Position numbers and translations under genes: made by a program. From Streptomyces cadmiisoli (GTDB lineage Bacteria; Actinomycetota; Actinomycetes; Streptomycetales; Streptomycetaceae), in assembly GCF_003261055.1 (NCBI RefSeq), contig NZ_CP030073.1, forward strand, positions 7,068,001 to 7,132,000: 64,000 bases of DNA, read 5' to 3'. Each line of letters starts with the position of its first letter. The first letter of the stretch is position 1. A model generated the notes under the pieces. It was given only the letters and a program-made list of their open reading frames with translations, made no database searches and was not told the DNA's origin. Positions 55,371 to 64,000 of this stretch are shown here, piece after piece.

Positions 55371-56057
55371 ATGGCCGTGCAGATCAACCCCAGCATCCTG
55401 TCCGCCGACTTCGCGCGTCTCGCCGACGAGGCGAAGGCGGTGGAAGGGGCCGACTGGCTCCACGTAGACGTCATGGACAACCATTTCGTCCCGAACCTCA
55501 CGCTCGGTGTACCGATCGTGGAGTCTCTGGCCCGCGCGACGGACACGCCGCTGGACTGCCACCTGATGATCGAGGCCCCCGATCGGTGGGCGCCGCAGTA
55601 CGTGGAGGCGGGTGCTTCGTCGGTCACGTTCCATGTCGAGGCCGCGGCCGCTCCCGTGCGGCTGGCCCGCGAGATCCGGGCCAAGGGCGCGCGTGCCTCC
55701 ATGGCGCTCAAGCCGGCGACTCCGATCGAGCCGTACGAGGATCTGCTCCCCGAGCTCGACATGCTGCTGATCATGACGGTCGAGCCGGGCTTCGGCGGCC
55801 AGGCGTTTCTGGACATCATGCTTCCCAAGATCCGCCGCACCCGTGAGCTGATCAGCAAGCACGGCCTCGAGCTGTGGCTCCAGGTCGACGGCGGAGTGTC
55901 GGACAGCACCATCGAGCGGTGCGCGGAGGCGGGCGCCGACGTCTTCGTCGCGGGTTCCGCCGTGTACGGCGCCGCCGACCCGGCCGCCGCGGTCCGTGGC
56001 CTGCGGGCCAAGGCGCAGGCCGCGGCGGAGCAGGCGACATGGACCTGCGACCACTGA
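55371..56057 (+). CDS. rpe: Ribulose-phosphate 3-epimerase
   Basis: 228 residues, a TIM barrel. Interconverts ribulose and xylulose 5-phosphate in the pentose phosphate pathway. Seen: [20 protein letters not shown], the metal-site [39 protein letters not shown] and [18 protein letters not shown] at 55371; no strong ribosome site is visible, so it may be leaderless. The 250-nt gap upstream is very GC-rich, with only a small hairpin (CGGTCC-GTC-GGACCG at 55132-55146). Confidence 0.96.
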   Translation: MAVQINPSILSADFARLADEAKAVEGADWLHVDVMDNHFVPNLTLGVPIVESLARATDTPLDCHLMIEAPDRWAPQYVEAGASSVTFHVEAAAAPVRLAREIRAKGARASMALKPATPIEPYEDLLPELDMLLIMTVEPGFGGQAFLDIMLPKIRRTRELISKHGLELWLQVDGGVSDSTIERCAEAGADVFVAGSAVYGAADPAAAVRGLRAKAQAAAEQATWTCDH

Positions 56058-56170
56058 GCCACGGTTACGTGAACGGCGCCCGTCGGGCACCGATCAGGGC
56101 TGATCAAGCGCGCCGAATCTGCAAGGATGAACGGCGAATCCAGAGTGTGAACAGCAGTGAGGAGAGCGCC

Positions 56171-57190
56171 GTGTCGGGTATGTCGGCGGGCCGGTCAGCC
56201 ATGCGGATGGGACCCGCTGAGCTGGTGCAGGCGGCGGCCATGGCCCGCCGCTTCTACCTCGAGGGCAAGTCCAAGATCCAGATCGCCGAGGAGTTCGGCG
56301 TCAGCCGCTTCAAGGTGGCCCGGGTCCTGGAGACCGCCCTCGAACGGGATCTCGTACGGATCGAGATCCGAGTCCCGGCCGAGCTGGACGCCGAGCGCTC
56401 GGACGCGCTGCGCGCCCGGTACGGCCTCAGGCACGCCGTCGTGGTCGAGTCGCCGGCCGAGGCCGAGGAGACCACCGACCCGGAGAATCTGGGCGAGGTG
56501 GCCGCCGACCTGCTCGGCGAACTCGTCAACGAGGGCGACGTCCTGGGCCTGGCCTGGGGACGGTCGACCATCCACATGGCGGCCGCCCTCGACCGGCTCC
56601 CGCCGTGCACGGTGGTCCAGCTGACCGGTGTGTACGACGCGGGGACCGCCGAGCGCGGCTCGGTGGAGGCGGTGCGACGGGCGGCCCAGGTCTCCGGCGG
56701 CGACGCCCATCCCATCTACGCGCCGATGCTGCTGCCCGACGCGGCCACCGCGGCCGCGCTGCGCCACCAGACCGGGATCGCGCGGGCCTTCGAGTACTTC
56801 GACAAGGTCACGGTCGCCTGTGTCTCCATCGGCTCCTGGGAGCCGGGCATCTCGACGGTGCACGACATGCTCAGCGACGAGGAGCGTTCCCACTACGCCT
56901 CGCTCGGTGTGGCGGCGGAGATGTCCGCGCACCTCTTCGACTCCGACGGCCGCCGGGTCGGCCGGGACCTCGGCGAGCGGTGCATCACGGTCAAGGCCGA
57001 CCAGCTCCGCCGTATCCCCGAGGTCGTCGCGATCGCCGGCGGTCAGCGCAAGGCGGCCGCGATCGACGCCGTCCTGCGGTCGGGTCTCGTCACGAGCCTG
57101 GTCACGGACACGTCGGCGGCCGACTACCTGATGACGGCCGGCCCCGCGCCGCGGCCCGCGCTGAACCGGGCGGACCCGGACGGACCCTGA
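56171..57190 (+). CDS. Sugar-binding transcriptional regulator, SorC/DeoR type
   Basis: 339 residues. An N-terminal helix-turn-helix (MARRFYLEGKSKIQIAEEFG then VSRFKVARVLETALERDLVR) is followed by a SorC-type effector domain resembling phosphosugar isomerases (VLGLAWGRSTIHMAAAL; CVSIGSWEPGISTVHDML; VVAIAGGQRKAAAIDAVL). It should sense a phosphorylated sugar. The GTG at 56171 has GAGGAGA 7 nt upstream; a GTG at 56147 would add eight residues. Its place after rpe suggests control of pentose phosphate or sugar genes; no operator is identified. Confidence 0.9.
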   Translation: MSGMSAGRSAMRMGPAELVQAAAMARRFYLEGKSKIQIAEEFGVSRFKVARVLETALERDLVRIEIRVPAELDAERSDALRARYGLRHAVVVESPAEAEETTDPENLGEVAADLLGELVNEGDVLGLAWGRSTIHMAAALDRLPPCTVVQLTGVYDAGTAERGSVEAVRRAAQVSGGDAHPIYAPMLLPDAATAAALRHQTGIARAFEYFDKVTVACVSIGSWEPGISTVHDMLSDEERSHYASLGVAAEMSAHLFDSDGRRVGRDLGERCITVKADQLRRIPEVVAIAGGQRKAAAIDAVLRSGLVTSLVTDTSAADYLMTAGPAPRPALNRADPDGP

Positions 57191-57230
57191 GGGAGAGCCG
57201 GAAGGGGACGGCCGTGGCAGCATCGGCGGC

Positions 57231-57602
57231 ATGGTGCTGCGGTTCGTCCTCCGGGCGCTGGCCGGCGTCCTGGCCGTACTGCTCGCGGGTTGCGCACAGG
57301 CGCCGACGACGGTCGGGGCCGACGGCCTGCCGACGGTCCGGGCCGCCGACCTGCCCGCCGAGGCGCGCGAGACCCTTGAGCTCATCGACAGGGGAGGCCC
57401 GTTCCCGTACGACCGGGACGGCACGGTCTTCGGAAACTTCGAACGGCTGCTGCCGCGGCGGGAACGCGGCTACTACCGCGAGTACACGGTCGAGACCCCC
57501 GGCTCACCCGACCGCGGAGCCCGGCGGATCGTCACCGGCCGGGGCGGCGAGGTCTACTACACCGACGATCACTACGAGTCGTTCAGGGCGGTGCTGAGAT
57601 GA
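57231..57602 (+). CDS. Secreted or lipoprotein guanyl-specific ribonuclease (RNase Sa family)
   Basis: 123 residues. An N-terminal signal sequence ends in a lipobox-like LLAGC with Cys21. The mature part matches Streptomyces RNase Sa (barnase/T1 superfamily): TLELIDRGGPFPYDRDGTVF, YYREYTVETPG with the general base Glu84, the phosphate-binding Arg95 and Arg98/99 in DRGARRIVTG, and the general acid His114 in TDDHYESF. All catalytic residues are kept. The disulfide of RNase Sa is absent, as Cys21 is the only cysteine. The stop overlaps the start of a barstar-like inhibitor gene. Confidence 0.92.
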   Translation: MVLRFVLRALAGVLAVLLAGCAQAPTTVGADGLPTVRAADLPAEARETLELIDRGGPFPYDRDGTVFGNFERLLPRRERGYYREYTVETPGSPDRGARRIVTGRGGEVYYTDDHYESFRAVLR

Positions 57603-57913
57603 CGGAGATCGTGGTCACCCTCGACCTCGAAGGTGTCATGGACAAGGCAGGTCTGATGGACCGCTGCGCCAGAACGCTGGCTCTGCCCGACTGGTTCGGC
57701 CGCAACTGGGACGCGCTGGTGGACAGCCTCTCCGACCACACCCTCTGGCCCGAGGGCGCCGTGGAGCGCGGGCTGCTGGTGGTCGTCCGCGACTGGCGGC
57801 CGTACGCGACGGCCCGGCCCGACGAGTGGCGGATCGCCGAGGAGGTCTTCGCCGAAGCGGTGGAACGGACCCCGTCGCTCACCGTGAGCCTCGCTCTCGG
57901 AGGAACCTCCTAA
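57599..57913 (+). CDS. Barstar-family ribonuclease inhibitor
   Basis: 104 residues, cytoplasmic. It matches the barstar fold: VTLDLEGVMDKAGLMDRCAR, then the conserved LPDWFGRNWDALVDSLSD that carries the RNase-binding helix and acidic residues, and a final beta strand. ATGA overlap with the RNase gene gives coupled synthesis. It presumably protects the cell from its own RNase before export. Confidence 0.9.
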   Translation: MTEIVVTLDLEGVMDKAGLMDRCARTLALPDWFGRNWDALVDSLSDHTLWPEGAVERGLLVVVRDWRPYATARPDEWRIAEEVFAEAVERTPSLTVSLALGGTS

Positions 57914-57990
57914 AGGATCTCTGACCTGCCTGGACGAAACGACCGGGCATCGCATTCCGGTCGTCATGGGAGAATGAAGTACGTGCTCTT

Positions 57991-59487
<1,497 letters not shown>

Positions 59488-59506
59488 CCCGACGGCAGCC
59501 GCGCGC

Positions 59507-59543
59507 GGCCCCCGCCCTCCCGTCGACCGGGACGGCGGGGGCC
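59507..59543 (+). terminator. Terminator after guaB1
   Basis: GGCCCCCGCC (59507-59516) pairs with GGCGGGGGCC (59534-59543), continued inward by TCCCG/CGGGA after a single mismatch. It begins 19 nt after the guaB1 stop. Confidence 0.82.
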
Positions 59544-59687
59544 GTGCGTGTGCCCGGCACCCGCGACATGTTGCGCCCCGACACCGTGACCTGGGTCGTC
59601 GTCGGGTTCCGGACGGCCGCCGGTCTCGTGTTCTACTTCCCTTACGGCCACCGCCGGTCCCGTCTCGCCACATCTGAAGCGAAGTGA
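59544..59687 (+). pseudogene. C-terminal remnant of an amino-acid permease
   Basis: An open frame of 47 codons (ATG at 59568 within it) ends TWVVVGFRTAAGLVFYFPYG followed by HRRSRLATSEAK. The last membrane helix and the YFxYGxRxSRLA ending are typical of the C-terminus of APC-family amino-acid permeases, but the preceding 11 helices are absent. The fragment begins directly at the guaB1 terminator, so the rest of the gene has apparently been deleted. It sits 10 nt before an Lrp/AsnC regulator, the kind of gene that often flanks such permeases. A short expressed peptide cannot be excluded. Confidence 0.65.
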
Positions 59688-59697
59688 ACCACCCGCA

Positions 59698-60150
59698 GTG
59701 CTGAACGATCTCGACGAACGCATCGTGCACGCCCTCGCCGAGGACGCCCGCCGCTCCTACGCGGACATCGGACAACTCGTCGGCCTGTCCGCGCCCGCCG
59801 TCAAACGGCGGGTGGACCGGCTGCGGGCCACCGGCGCCATCACGGGCTTCACCGTACGGGTCGACCCGTCGGCGCTCGGCTGGGAGACCGAGGGCTTCGT
59901 CGAGATCCACTGCCGGCCCAACACCTCACCGGAGACCATCCAACGAGGTCTGGAGCGCTATCAGGAGGTGGTGGCGGCGTCCACCGTCACCGGCGACGCG
60001 GACGCGATCGCCCAGGTCTTCGCCTCCGACATGCGGCACTTCGAGCGGGTCCTGGAGCGGATCGCGGGGGAGCCGTTCGTGGAGCGGACCAAGTCCGTGC
60101 TGGTGCTCTCGCCCCTGCTGCGCCGGTTCTCGTCCGGGTCTCCGACGTAA
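59698..60150 (+). CDS. Lrp/AsnC-family transcriptional regulator
   Basis: 150 residues. N-terminal helix-turn-helix (LNDLDERIVHALAEDARRSY; IGQLVGLSAPAVKRRVDRLR) and a C-terminal RAM ligand-binding domain (about 65-140). It should sense an amino acid and bind DNA as a dimer or octamer. GTG start; no ribosome site is evident 10 nt after the permease remnant, so it was probably translated by coupling to the permease in the ancestor. Confidence 0.92.
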   Translation: MLNDLDERIVHALAEDARRSYADIGQLVGLSAPAVKRRVDRLRATGAITGFTVRVDPSALGWETEGFVEIHCRPNTSPETIQRGLERYQEVVAASTVTGDADAIAQVFASDMRHFERVLERIAGEPFVERTKSVLVLSPLLRRFSSGSPT

Positions 60151-60179
60151 AACGGGTGGGCCGGGGCAGGGGCCCCGCG

Positions 60180-60210
60180 TAGCATCGCCGGTATGACCTG
60201 GCGACATTGA
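60180..60210 (+). promoter_or_regulatory. Leaderless promoter and truncated 5' end (MTWRH-stop) of the MFS gene
   Basis: TAGCAT (60180-60185) is followed 7 nt later by ATG ACC TGG CGA CAT TGA (60193-60210). The five-codon frame is the same as that of the MFS gene that begins at 60244. Either a TGA arose at codon 6 of an originally longer gene, or this is a short leader peptide. The leaderless geometry supports the ATG as a real start. Confidence 0.6.
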
Positions 60211-60243
60211 TTCCCCGTCGAGGCCGCGCCCGACACCCGCCGG

Positions 60244-61395
60244 GTGACGCGGCCGCTCTACGCCTACGCGTTCCTGGACGACTTCGTCCTGCTCTACCCG
60301 GTGTACGCGCTGCTGTTCAGCGACGCCGGGCTGTCGGTCTGGCAGATCTCCTCCCTGTTCGCGCTGTGGTCGCTCACCGGGGTGCTCCTGGAGGTCCCCT
60401 CCGGCGCGCTGGCGGACGCCGTGTCGCGCCGGCTGCTGCTGTGGACCGGACCGCTGCTGACCGCCGCGGGCTTCGCCCTGTGGGTGCTCGCCCCCTCGTA
60501 CGCCGCGTTCGCGCTCGGCTTCGTCCTGTGGGGCGCGGGCGGCGCACTCGGCTCCGGCGCCCTGGAGGCGCTGGTCCACGAGGAGTTGGACCGACTGGGC
60601 GCGGCGGAGAGCTACGCCCGGGTGATGGGCCGCGCCCGCGCGGCGGGCCTGGTCGCCGTGATGGCCGCGATGGGGCTGGCCGGACCGGTGTTCGCGGCCG
60701 GGGGCCATCCGGCCGTGGGCGCGGCGAGCGTGCTGGCCTGCCTGCTCTGCGCGGCGGCGGCGACACGGTTCCCCGAACACCGGGCCGCGGTGAGCGGCGG
60801 CGCGGGCTGGGCCGGCACACTGCGCGCCGGGCTCGCGGACGTGCGCGCCGACCGGTCCGTGCGGGGCGTGCTCCTGCTGGTCGCCGCCGTGGGTTCCGTA
60901 TGGGGCGCCCTCGACGAGTACACACCGCTGCTGGTGCGGGAAACCGGTGTGCCGGCCGCGGTGGCCCCCTATGTGCTCCTGCTGATCTGGGCGGGCGCGA
61001 CCGTCGGAAGTCTGCTCGCCGGTCCGGGCGAACGGCTCGGCCGGGCCGGATTCGCCGGCCTGCTCGCGGGCTCCGGACTCGCGCTGGCCGTCGGGGCCTC
61101 GGCCGGGACCCCGGCCGGTCTCGGGCTGGTGGCGGTCGCCTTCGGCGGGTTCCAGCTCGCCGGGGTGCTGGCCGACGCGCGGCTCCAGCGACGTATCGAC
61201 GACACCGGGCGGGCGACCCTGACCTCGGTCGCGGGCCTGGGCACCGAGACGGCCACGATCGCCGTGTTCGGCGGCTACTCCGCCGTCGCCTCGGCGAGCG
61301 CGCACGGGACGGCCTTCGCGGTGTTCGCGCTGCCGTATCTGGTGACCGCGCTGGTCGTGGCGTTCGGCGGAGTGGCGCGCCGGCGCCCGCGGTGA
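60244..61395 (+). CDS. MFS transporter, possibly restarted downstream of a nonsense codon
   Basis: 383 residues with about 10-12 membrane helices, starting LYAYAFLDDFVLLYPVYALL. The MFS loop 2-3 signature is recognisable as EVPSGALADAVSRR, so drug/proton or metabolite efflux is plausible; substrate unknown. The GTG at 60244 has no Shine-Dalgarno sequence, and it lies in a small hairpin, CACCC-GCCC-GGGTG (60233-60246). The upstream in-frame ATG at 60193 with a TGA after five codons suggests that the native protein was about 17 residues longer at its N-terminus. Reinitiation after 33 nt could still give a full set of helices. Confidence 0.78.
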   Translation: MTRPLYAYAFLDDFVLLYPVYALLFSDAGLSVWQISSLFALWSLTGVLLEVPSGALADAVSRRLLLWTGPLLTAAGFALWVLAPSYAAFALGFVLWGAGGALGSGALEALVHEELDRLGAAESYARVMGRARAAGLVAVMAAMGLAGPVFAAGGHPAVGAASVLACLLCAAAATRFPEHRAAVSGGAGWAGTLRAGLADVRADRSVRGVLLLVAAVGSVWGALDEYTPLLVRETGVPAAVAPYVLLLIWAGATVGSLLAGPGERLGRAGFAGLLAGSGLALAVGASAGTPAGLGLVAVAFGGFQLAGVLADARLQRRIDDTGRATLTSVAGLGTETATIAVFGGYSAVASASAHGTAFAVFALPYLVTALVVAFGGVARRRPR

Positions 61396-61464
61396 GGTGC
61401 GGGCCGTGCCGAGACGGCCATTGCGGTCCTCGGGCGGCATCCCGTAGGTTGTGCCGCGGCTTGC

Positions 61465-61489
61465 TACCGGTGGGTAGTACCGGTGGGTA
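61465..61489. repeat. Tandem 12-bp palindromic repeat upstream of the conservon kinase
   Basis: TACCGGTGGGTA occurs at 61465-61476 and again at 61478-61489, one base apart. Each copy has TACC and GGTA arms around a 4-bp centre, and the junction GGTA-G-TACC is itself a dyad. It lies 47 nt before the ATG at 61536, where an operator would be expected. Confidence 0.75.
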
Positions 61490-61535
61490 ACCGTTTGCTC
61501 CAGCCATACGACCGTCCTGTCGCCCTGGGGAGACC

Positions 61536-63539
61536 ATGCGCTGGCCCATCGGCCGTCCCACCACCGTGCGAGCGCGGATCGTGGCGCTCGCGGTCGCGCC
61601 GGTGATCGCCCTGCTGGCGCTGTGGAGCTTCGCGATGTGGTCCGTCACCGGCGAACTGCGCGCGCTGGTACGGGTCCAGGGGGTCTACGAGGACTTCGGC
61701 ACCCCCGTGGACACCGCCGTCGGGCAGATCCAGATCGAACGGCGGCTGTCGGCCGCCTACCTGGGCGCCGGACACCGCACGGACACCGCCGTGGACCTCC
61801 TGGAGCAGCAGCGCCGCACCGACCGCGCCGTGGGCGCCATGCGCGACGCGATCCGCGACGGTGACCGCGACCGGCTCTCCGGCCGGCAGCGGCAGGTGCT
61901 GGACGCGGTGGCCGAATCCTCCGGGGCGCTGGAGAGCCTGCGCCGGCGCGTGCTGTCGCGGGACATCACCTGGGACCGCGCGGTCGACGAGTTCGGCGCG
62001 CTGGTGGAGCCGGGCTTCGACGTCCAGTCCTCGCTCACCTCCCGCCAGGCCGGGCAGTTGGCGCGGGAGGCGCAGGTCGTGACCGAGCTGGTCCGGGTGC
62101 GGGAGTTCGTCTCACGCGAGGACGCGCTGGTCGCCGGGGCGCGCGCCGCGGGTACCCTGACCGACCGGCAGTACGACACGCTCACCGCGACCGTCGAGCA
62201 CCGGCGGGTGTTCGAGCGGACCTACGTGCCCGATCTGCCGGCCGACTCACGGGCGCTGTTCGAGGAGTTCCGGCGCGGCGACCTGTACCGGGAGCTGACC
62301 GCGAGCGAGGACGCGCTGCTGCGGGCCGGCGCGGACGGCGCGGGCGAGGCCGTGGCGGCGGGCTCCTGGCGCACCACCACCGACCGGGCGGTCGAGCGCT
62401 ACATGCTGCTGTGCACCGAGTCGGCGGTGAACGCCGCCGAGCGCGCCCGGGCGTTCGCCCACCGGGAGCTGGCCAGGGCGGTCGCCGTCGGAGTGCTCGG
62501 CCTGGTGGCGGTGGGCCTCTCGCTGTGGCAGGCGCTGCGCGGAGCCCGGCGCATCTCACGCCGGCTGGAGGCGCTGCGGGACGCCGCCGACGTGCTCACG
62601 GCACGCCAACTGCCGGATGTGATGGCGCGGTTGAGCGCCGGGGAGGAGGTGGACGCCGCCGTCGAGGCGCTGCCCCTGACCGGCGCGGAGGCGGTCACCG
62701 ACGAGATCGGGCAGGTCGGCCGCTCCTTCGACGCCGCGCGGCGCGCGGCCGTCGAGGCAGCCGTCCGGCAGGCCGCGCTGCGGCGCGGAATGGACGCCGT
62801 ACTGCTGAACATCGCGCGCCGCAACCAGGCACTCGTGCACCGGCAGTTGAAGCTCGTCGACACGCTGGAGCGGCGGACCCAGGATCCGGACGTCCTGGAG
62901 GAGCTGTTCCGGATCGACCACCTGACCACCCGGATGCGCCGGCACGCGGAGGGGCTGATCATCCTCTCCGGTGCGGCCCCCGGCCGCAGATGGCGCAGGC
63001 CCGTCCCGGTCGCCGACGTCGTCTCCTCCGCGGTGAGCGAGATCGAGGACTACGCGCGCGTGGAGGTGCCCCCGATGGAGCGGCTGGGGGTCGCCGCGGA
63101 CGCCGTCGCCGATGTCGCGCACCTGGTCGCCGAGTTGGTCGAGAACGCGACCATGTTCTCGCCGCCGCACACCCGGGTCACCATGCGCACGGGACGCGCG
63201 GCCCGCGGCGGCTTCGTCCTGGAGGTCGACGACCGCGGTCTCGGCCTGTCCGCCGAGCAGCTGGACCTGGCCCGCCGCACCCTGACCCGCCCGGACGACT
63301 TCGACCCCACCCGGCACGAGCGGCTCGGGCTGTACGTCGTGGGCAGGCTCGCCGCCCGGCACGGCATCCAGGTCACGCTGAGCGGATCGCCCTACGGCGG
63401 CACGACGGCGGCGGTGCTGCTGCCGAAGGGGGTGCTCGCGCCGCTCGACGCCGAGACGGATGGCGCGACGGACCACGGGGCGGACGAGGAAGCGGACGAG
63501 GCCGCCGTCCGGTCGGCCGCCGGCACCGACGACCCCTGA
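61536..63539 (+). CDS. Conservon sensor kinase-like protein (CvnA type, nitrate/nitrite-sensing domain)
   Basis: 667 residues. Membrane helix near residues 16-36 (ALAVAPVIALLALWSFAMW), a large extracytoplasmic helical NIT-type sensor, a second helix at about 313-332 (VGVLGLVAVGLSLWQAL), a HAMP-like region, a dimerisation segment LNIARRNQALVHRQLKLVDT and an HATPase domain with N box ELVENATMFSPP, G1 DDRGLGLS and G2 ERLGLYVVGRLAARHG. The C-terminus is acidic. CvnA proteins work with CvnB, CvnC and the small GTPase CvnD at the membrane. ATG start with CCTGGGGAGA upstream; a 12-bp operator-like repeat precedes it. Confidence 0.87.
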   Translation: MRWPIGRPTTVRARIVALAVAPVIALLALWSFAMWSVTGELRALVRVQGVYEDFGTPVDTAVGQIQIERRLSAAYLGAGHRTDTAVDLLEQQRRTDRAVGAMRDAIRDGDRDRLSGRQRQVLDAVAESSGALESLRRRVLSRDITWDRAVDEFGALVEPGFDVQSSLTSRQAGQLAREAQVVTELVRVREFVSREDALVAGARAAGTLTDRQYDTLTATVEHRRVFERTYVPDLPADSRALFEEFRRGDLYRELTASEDALLRAGADGAGEAVAAGSWRTTTDRAVERYMLLCTESAVNAAERARAFAHRELARAVAVGVLGLVAVGLSLWQALRGARRISRRLEALRDAADVLTARQLPDVMARLSAGEEVDAAVEALPLTGAEAVTDEIGQVGRSFDAARRAAVEAAVRQAALRRGMDAVLLNIARRNQALVHRQLKLVDTLERRTQDPDVLEELFRIDHLTTRMRRHAEGLIILSGAAPGRRWRRPVPVADVVSSAVSEIEDYARVEVPPMERLGVAADAVADVAHLVAELVENATMFSPPHTRVTMRTGRAARGGFVLEVDDRGLGLSAEQLDLARRTLTRPDDFDPTRHERLGLYVVGRLAARHGIQVTLSGSPYGGTTAAVLLPKGVLAPLDAETDGATDHGADEEADEAAVRSAAGTDDP

Positions 63540-63546
63540 GCCGGCC

Positions 63547-63927
63547 GTGAGCGACGAGCACTGGTACGAGGACGAGACCGGGCCCATGGTGCGGCCCTAC
63601 ATGGTGACGCGCGGCCGCACCCGGCCCTCCGGCCGCCACACCATCGACCTGTTGTCGCAGGTCACCGCGGTGGCGCAGGACGACGGGCGGCCGGGATCCG
63701 ATCACTCCCGCGCCGCGCTGCTCGCCCTGGTGCGCCGCGGCCCCCGGCCCGTCGTCGAGCTCGCCGCCGACGCTGACCTGCCGCTGACCGTCGTACGGGT
63801 GCTGCTCGGCGATCTGGCCGAGGCCGGACTGGTGCGCGTCGACCCGCCCCGGTGGGCCGCCACGGACGACCCGGCCACCGACCCGGAGATCCTGCGGGAG
63901 ATCGCTGCGCGCCTGCGCGAGCTCTGA
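63547..63927 (+). CDS. DUF742 protein (CvnC type)
   Basis: 126 residues. It has the DUF742 signature GPMVRPYMVTRGRTRPSGRH near the N-terminus and a winged-helix-like C-terminal half (VVELAADADLPLTVVRVLLG then DLAEAGLVRV). It matches conservon component C. It starts only 7 nt after cvnA. The roadblock component CvnB, which normally lies between A and C, is absent from this position. The GTPase component would be beyond the window edge. Confidence 0.87.
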   Translation: MSDEHWYEDETGPMVRPYMVTRGRTRPSGRHTIDLLSQVTAVAQDDGRPGSDHSRAALLALVRRGPRPVVELAADADLPLTVVRVLLGDLAEAGLVRVDPPRWAATDDPATDPEILREIAARLREL

Positions 63928-63964
63928 CGACGCGGGCGACGGCACCACGAGCCGACCCGGGCGC

Positions 63965-63995
63965 CGCTCGGCCGGGCCCTCGCTCGGCCGGGCCC
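63965..63995. repeat. 15-bp direct repeat after the DUF742 gene
   Basis: CGCTCGGCCGGGCCC occurs at 63965-63979 and 63981-63995, separated by one T. It starts 37 nt after the stop codon. It may be part of a terminator or repeat continuing past the window edge. Confidence 0.5.
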
Positions 63996-64000
63996 CGGTC

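Overview
The window is a high-GC chromosomal segment of an actinomycete, almost certainly a Streptomyces. The evidence is the extreme G/C bias at third codon positions, frequent GTG/TTG starts, several leaderless promoters (a TANNNT box 6-8 nt before the start codon), the lineage markers bldD, actinobacterial IHF and conservon genes, and a gene order I recognise from the Streptomyces core (pdxST-yebC-ruvCAB-secDF-apt-relA ... priA-fmt-rsmB-rpe). I see no tRNA, rRNA, insertion sequence, prophage or CRISPR array.

Layout. 1-9.8 kb: a partial gene, a LemA-like protein, pyridoxal phosphate synthase pdxST, yebC, the Holliday-junction operon ruvCAB, the Sec accessory genes yajC-secD-secF, and apt. 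10-17 kb: relA, converging on two minus-strand genes (a DUF349 coiled-coil protein and a membrane-anchored cyclophilin), then a glyoxalase-II-like hydrolase and hisS. 17-24.7 kb: a VKOR-family oxidoreductase, rarA, rpsD behind a long structured leader, two small membrane-associated proteins, alaS and ruvX. 24.8-34.2 kb: mltG and aroE, then aroC-aroK-aroB, a P-loop kinase-like protein, an M24 peptidase homologue with altered metal ligands, efp and nusB. 34.3-45 kb: bldD (minus strand) facing away from the whole pyrimidine operon pyrR-pyrB-pyrC-(membrane protein)-carA-carB-pyrD-pyrF, which starts with a recognisable PyrR RNA element. 45-53 kb: actinobacterial IHF, gmk, rpoZ, coaBC, metK, priA, and a minus-strand HTH protein. 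52.7-64 kb: fmt, rsmB, rpe, a SorC/DeoR-type regulator, a secreted guanyl-specific RNase with its barstar-like partner, guaB1, an amino-acid permease remnant, an Lrp/AsnC regulator, an MFS transporter with a damaged or attenuated 5' end, and the start of a conservon (cvnA, then a cvnC-like DUF742 gene) running to the window edge.

How it works together. Most genes are housekeeping and arranged in translationally coupled operons (many ATGA overlaps). Three DNA-repair and replication-restart genes or operons, ruvCAB, rarA and priA, each carry the same two-part promoter, TTGTC(A/G)GTG-N8-TANNNT, which is the RecA-independent (PafBC-type) DNA-damage promoter known from mycobacteria. The pyr operon has a PyrR-binding RNA element whose 3' arm includes the pyrR Shine-Dalgarno sequence, implying translational control. 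bldD carries a BldD-box-like sequence over its own -10 region, implying autorepression.

The least explained items are the M24 homologue beside efp, about five 26-bp repeats upstream of it, the rpsD leader, an interleaved double inverted repeat between pyrF and IHF, the in-frame TGA at codon 6 of the MFS gene, and a tandem 12-bp operator-like repeat before the conservon kinase.
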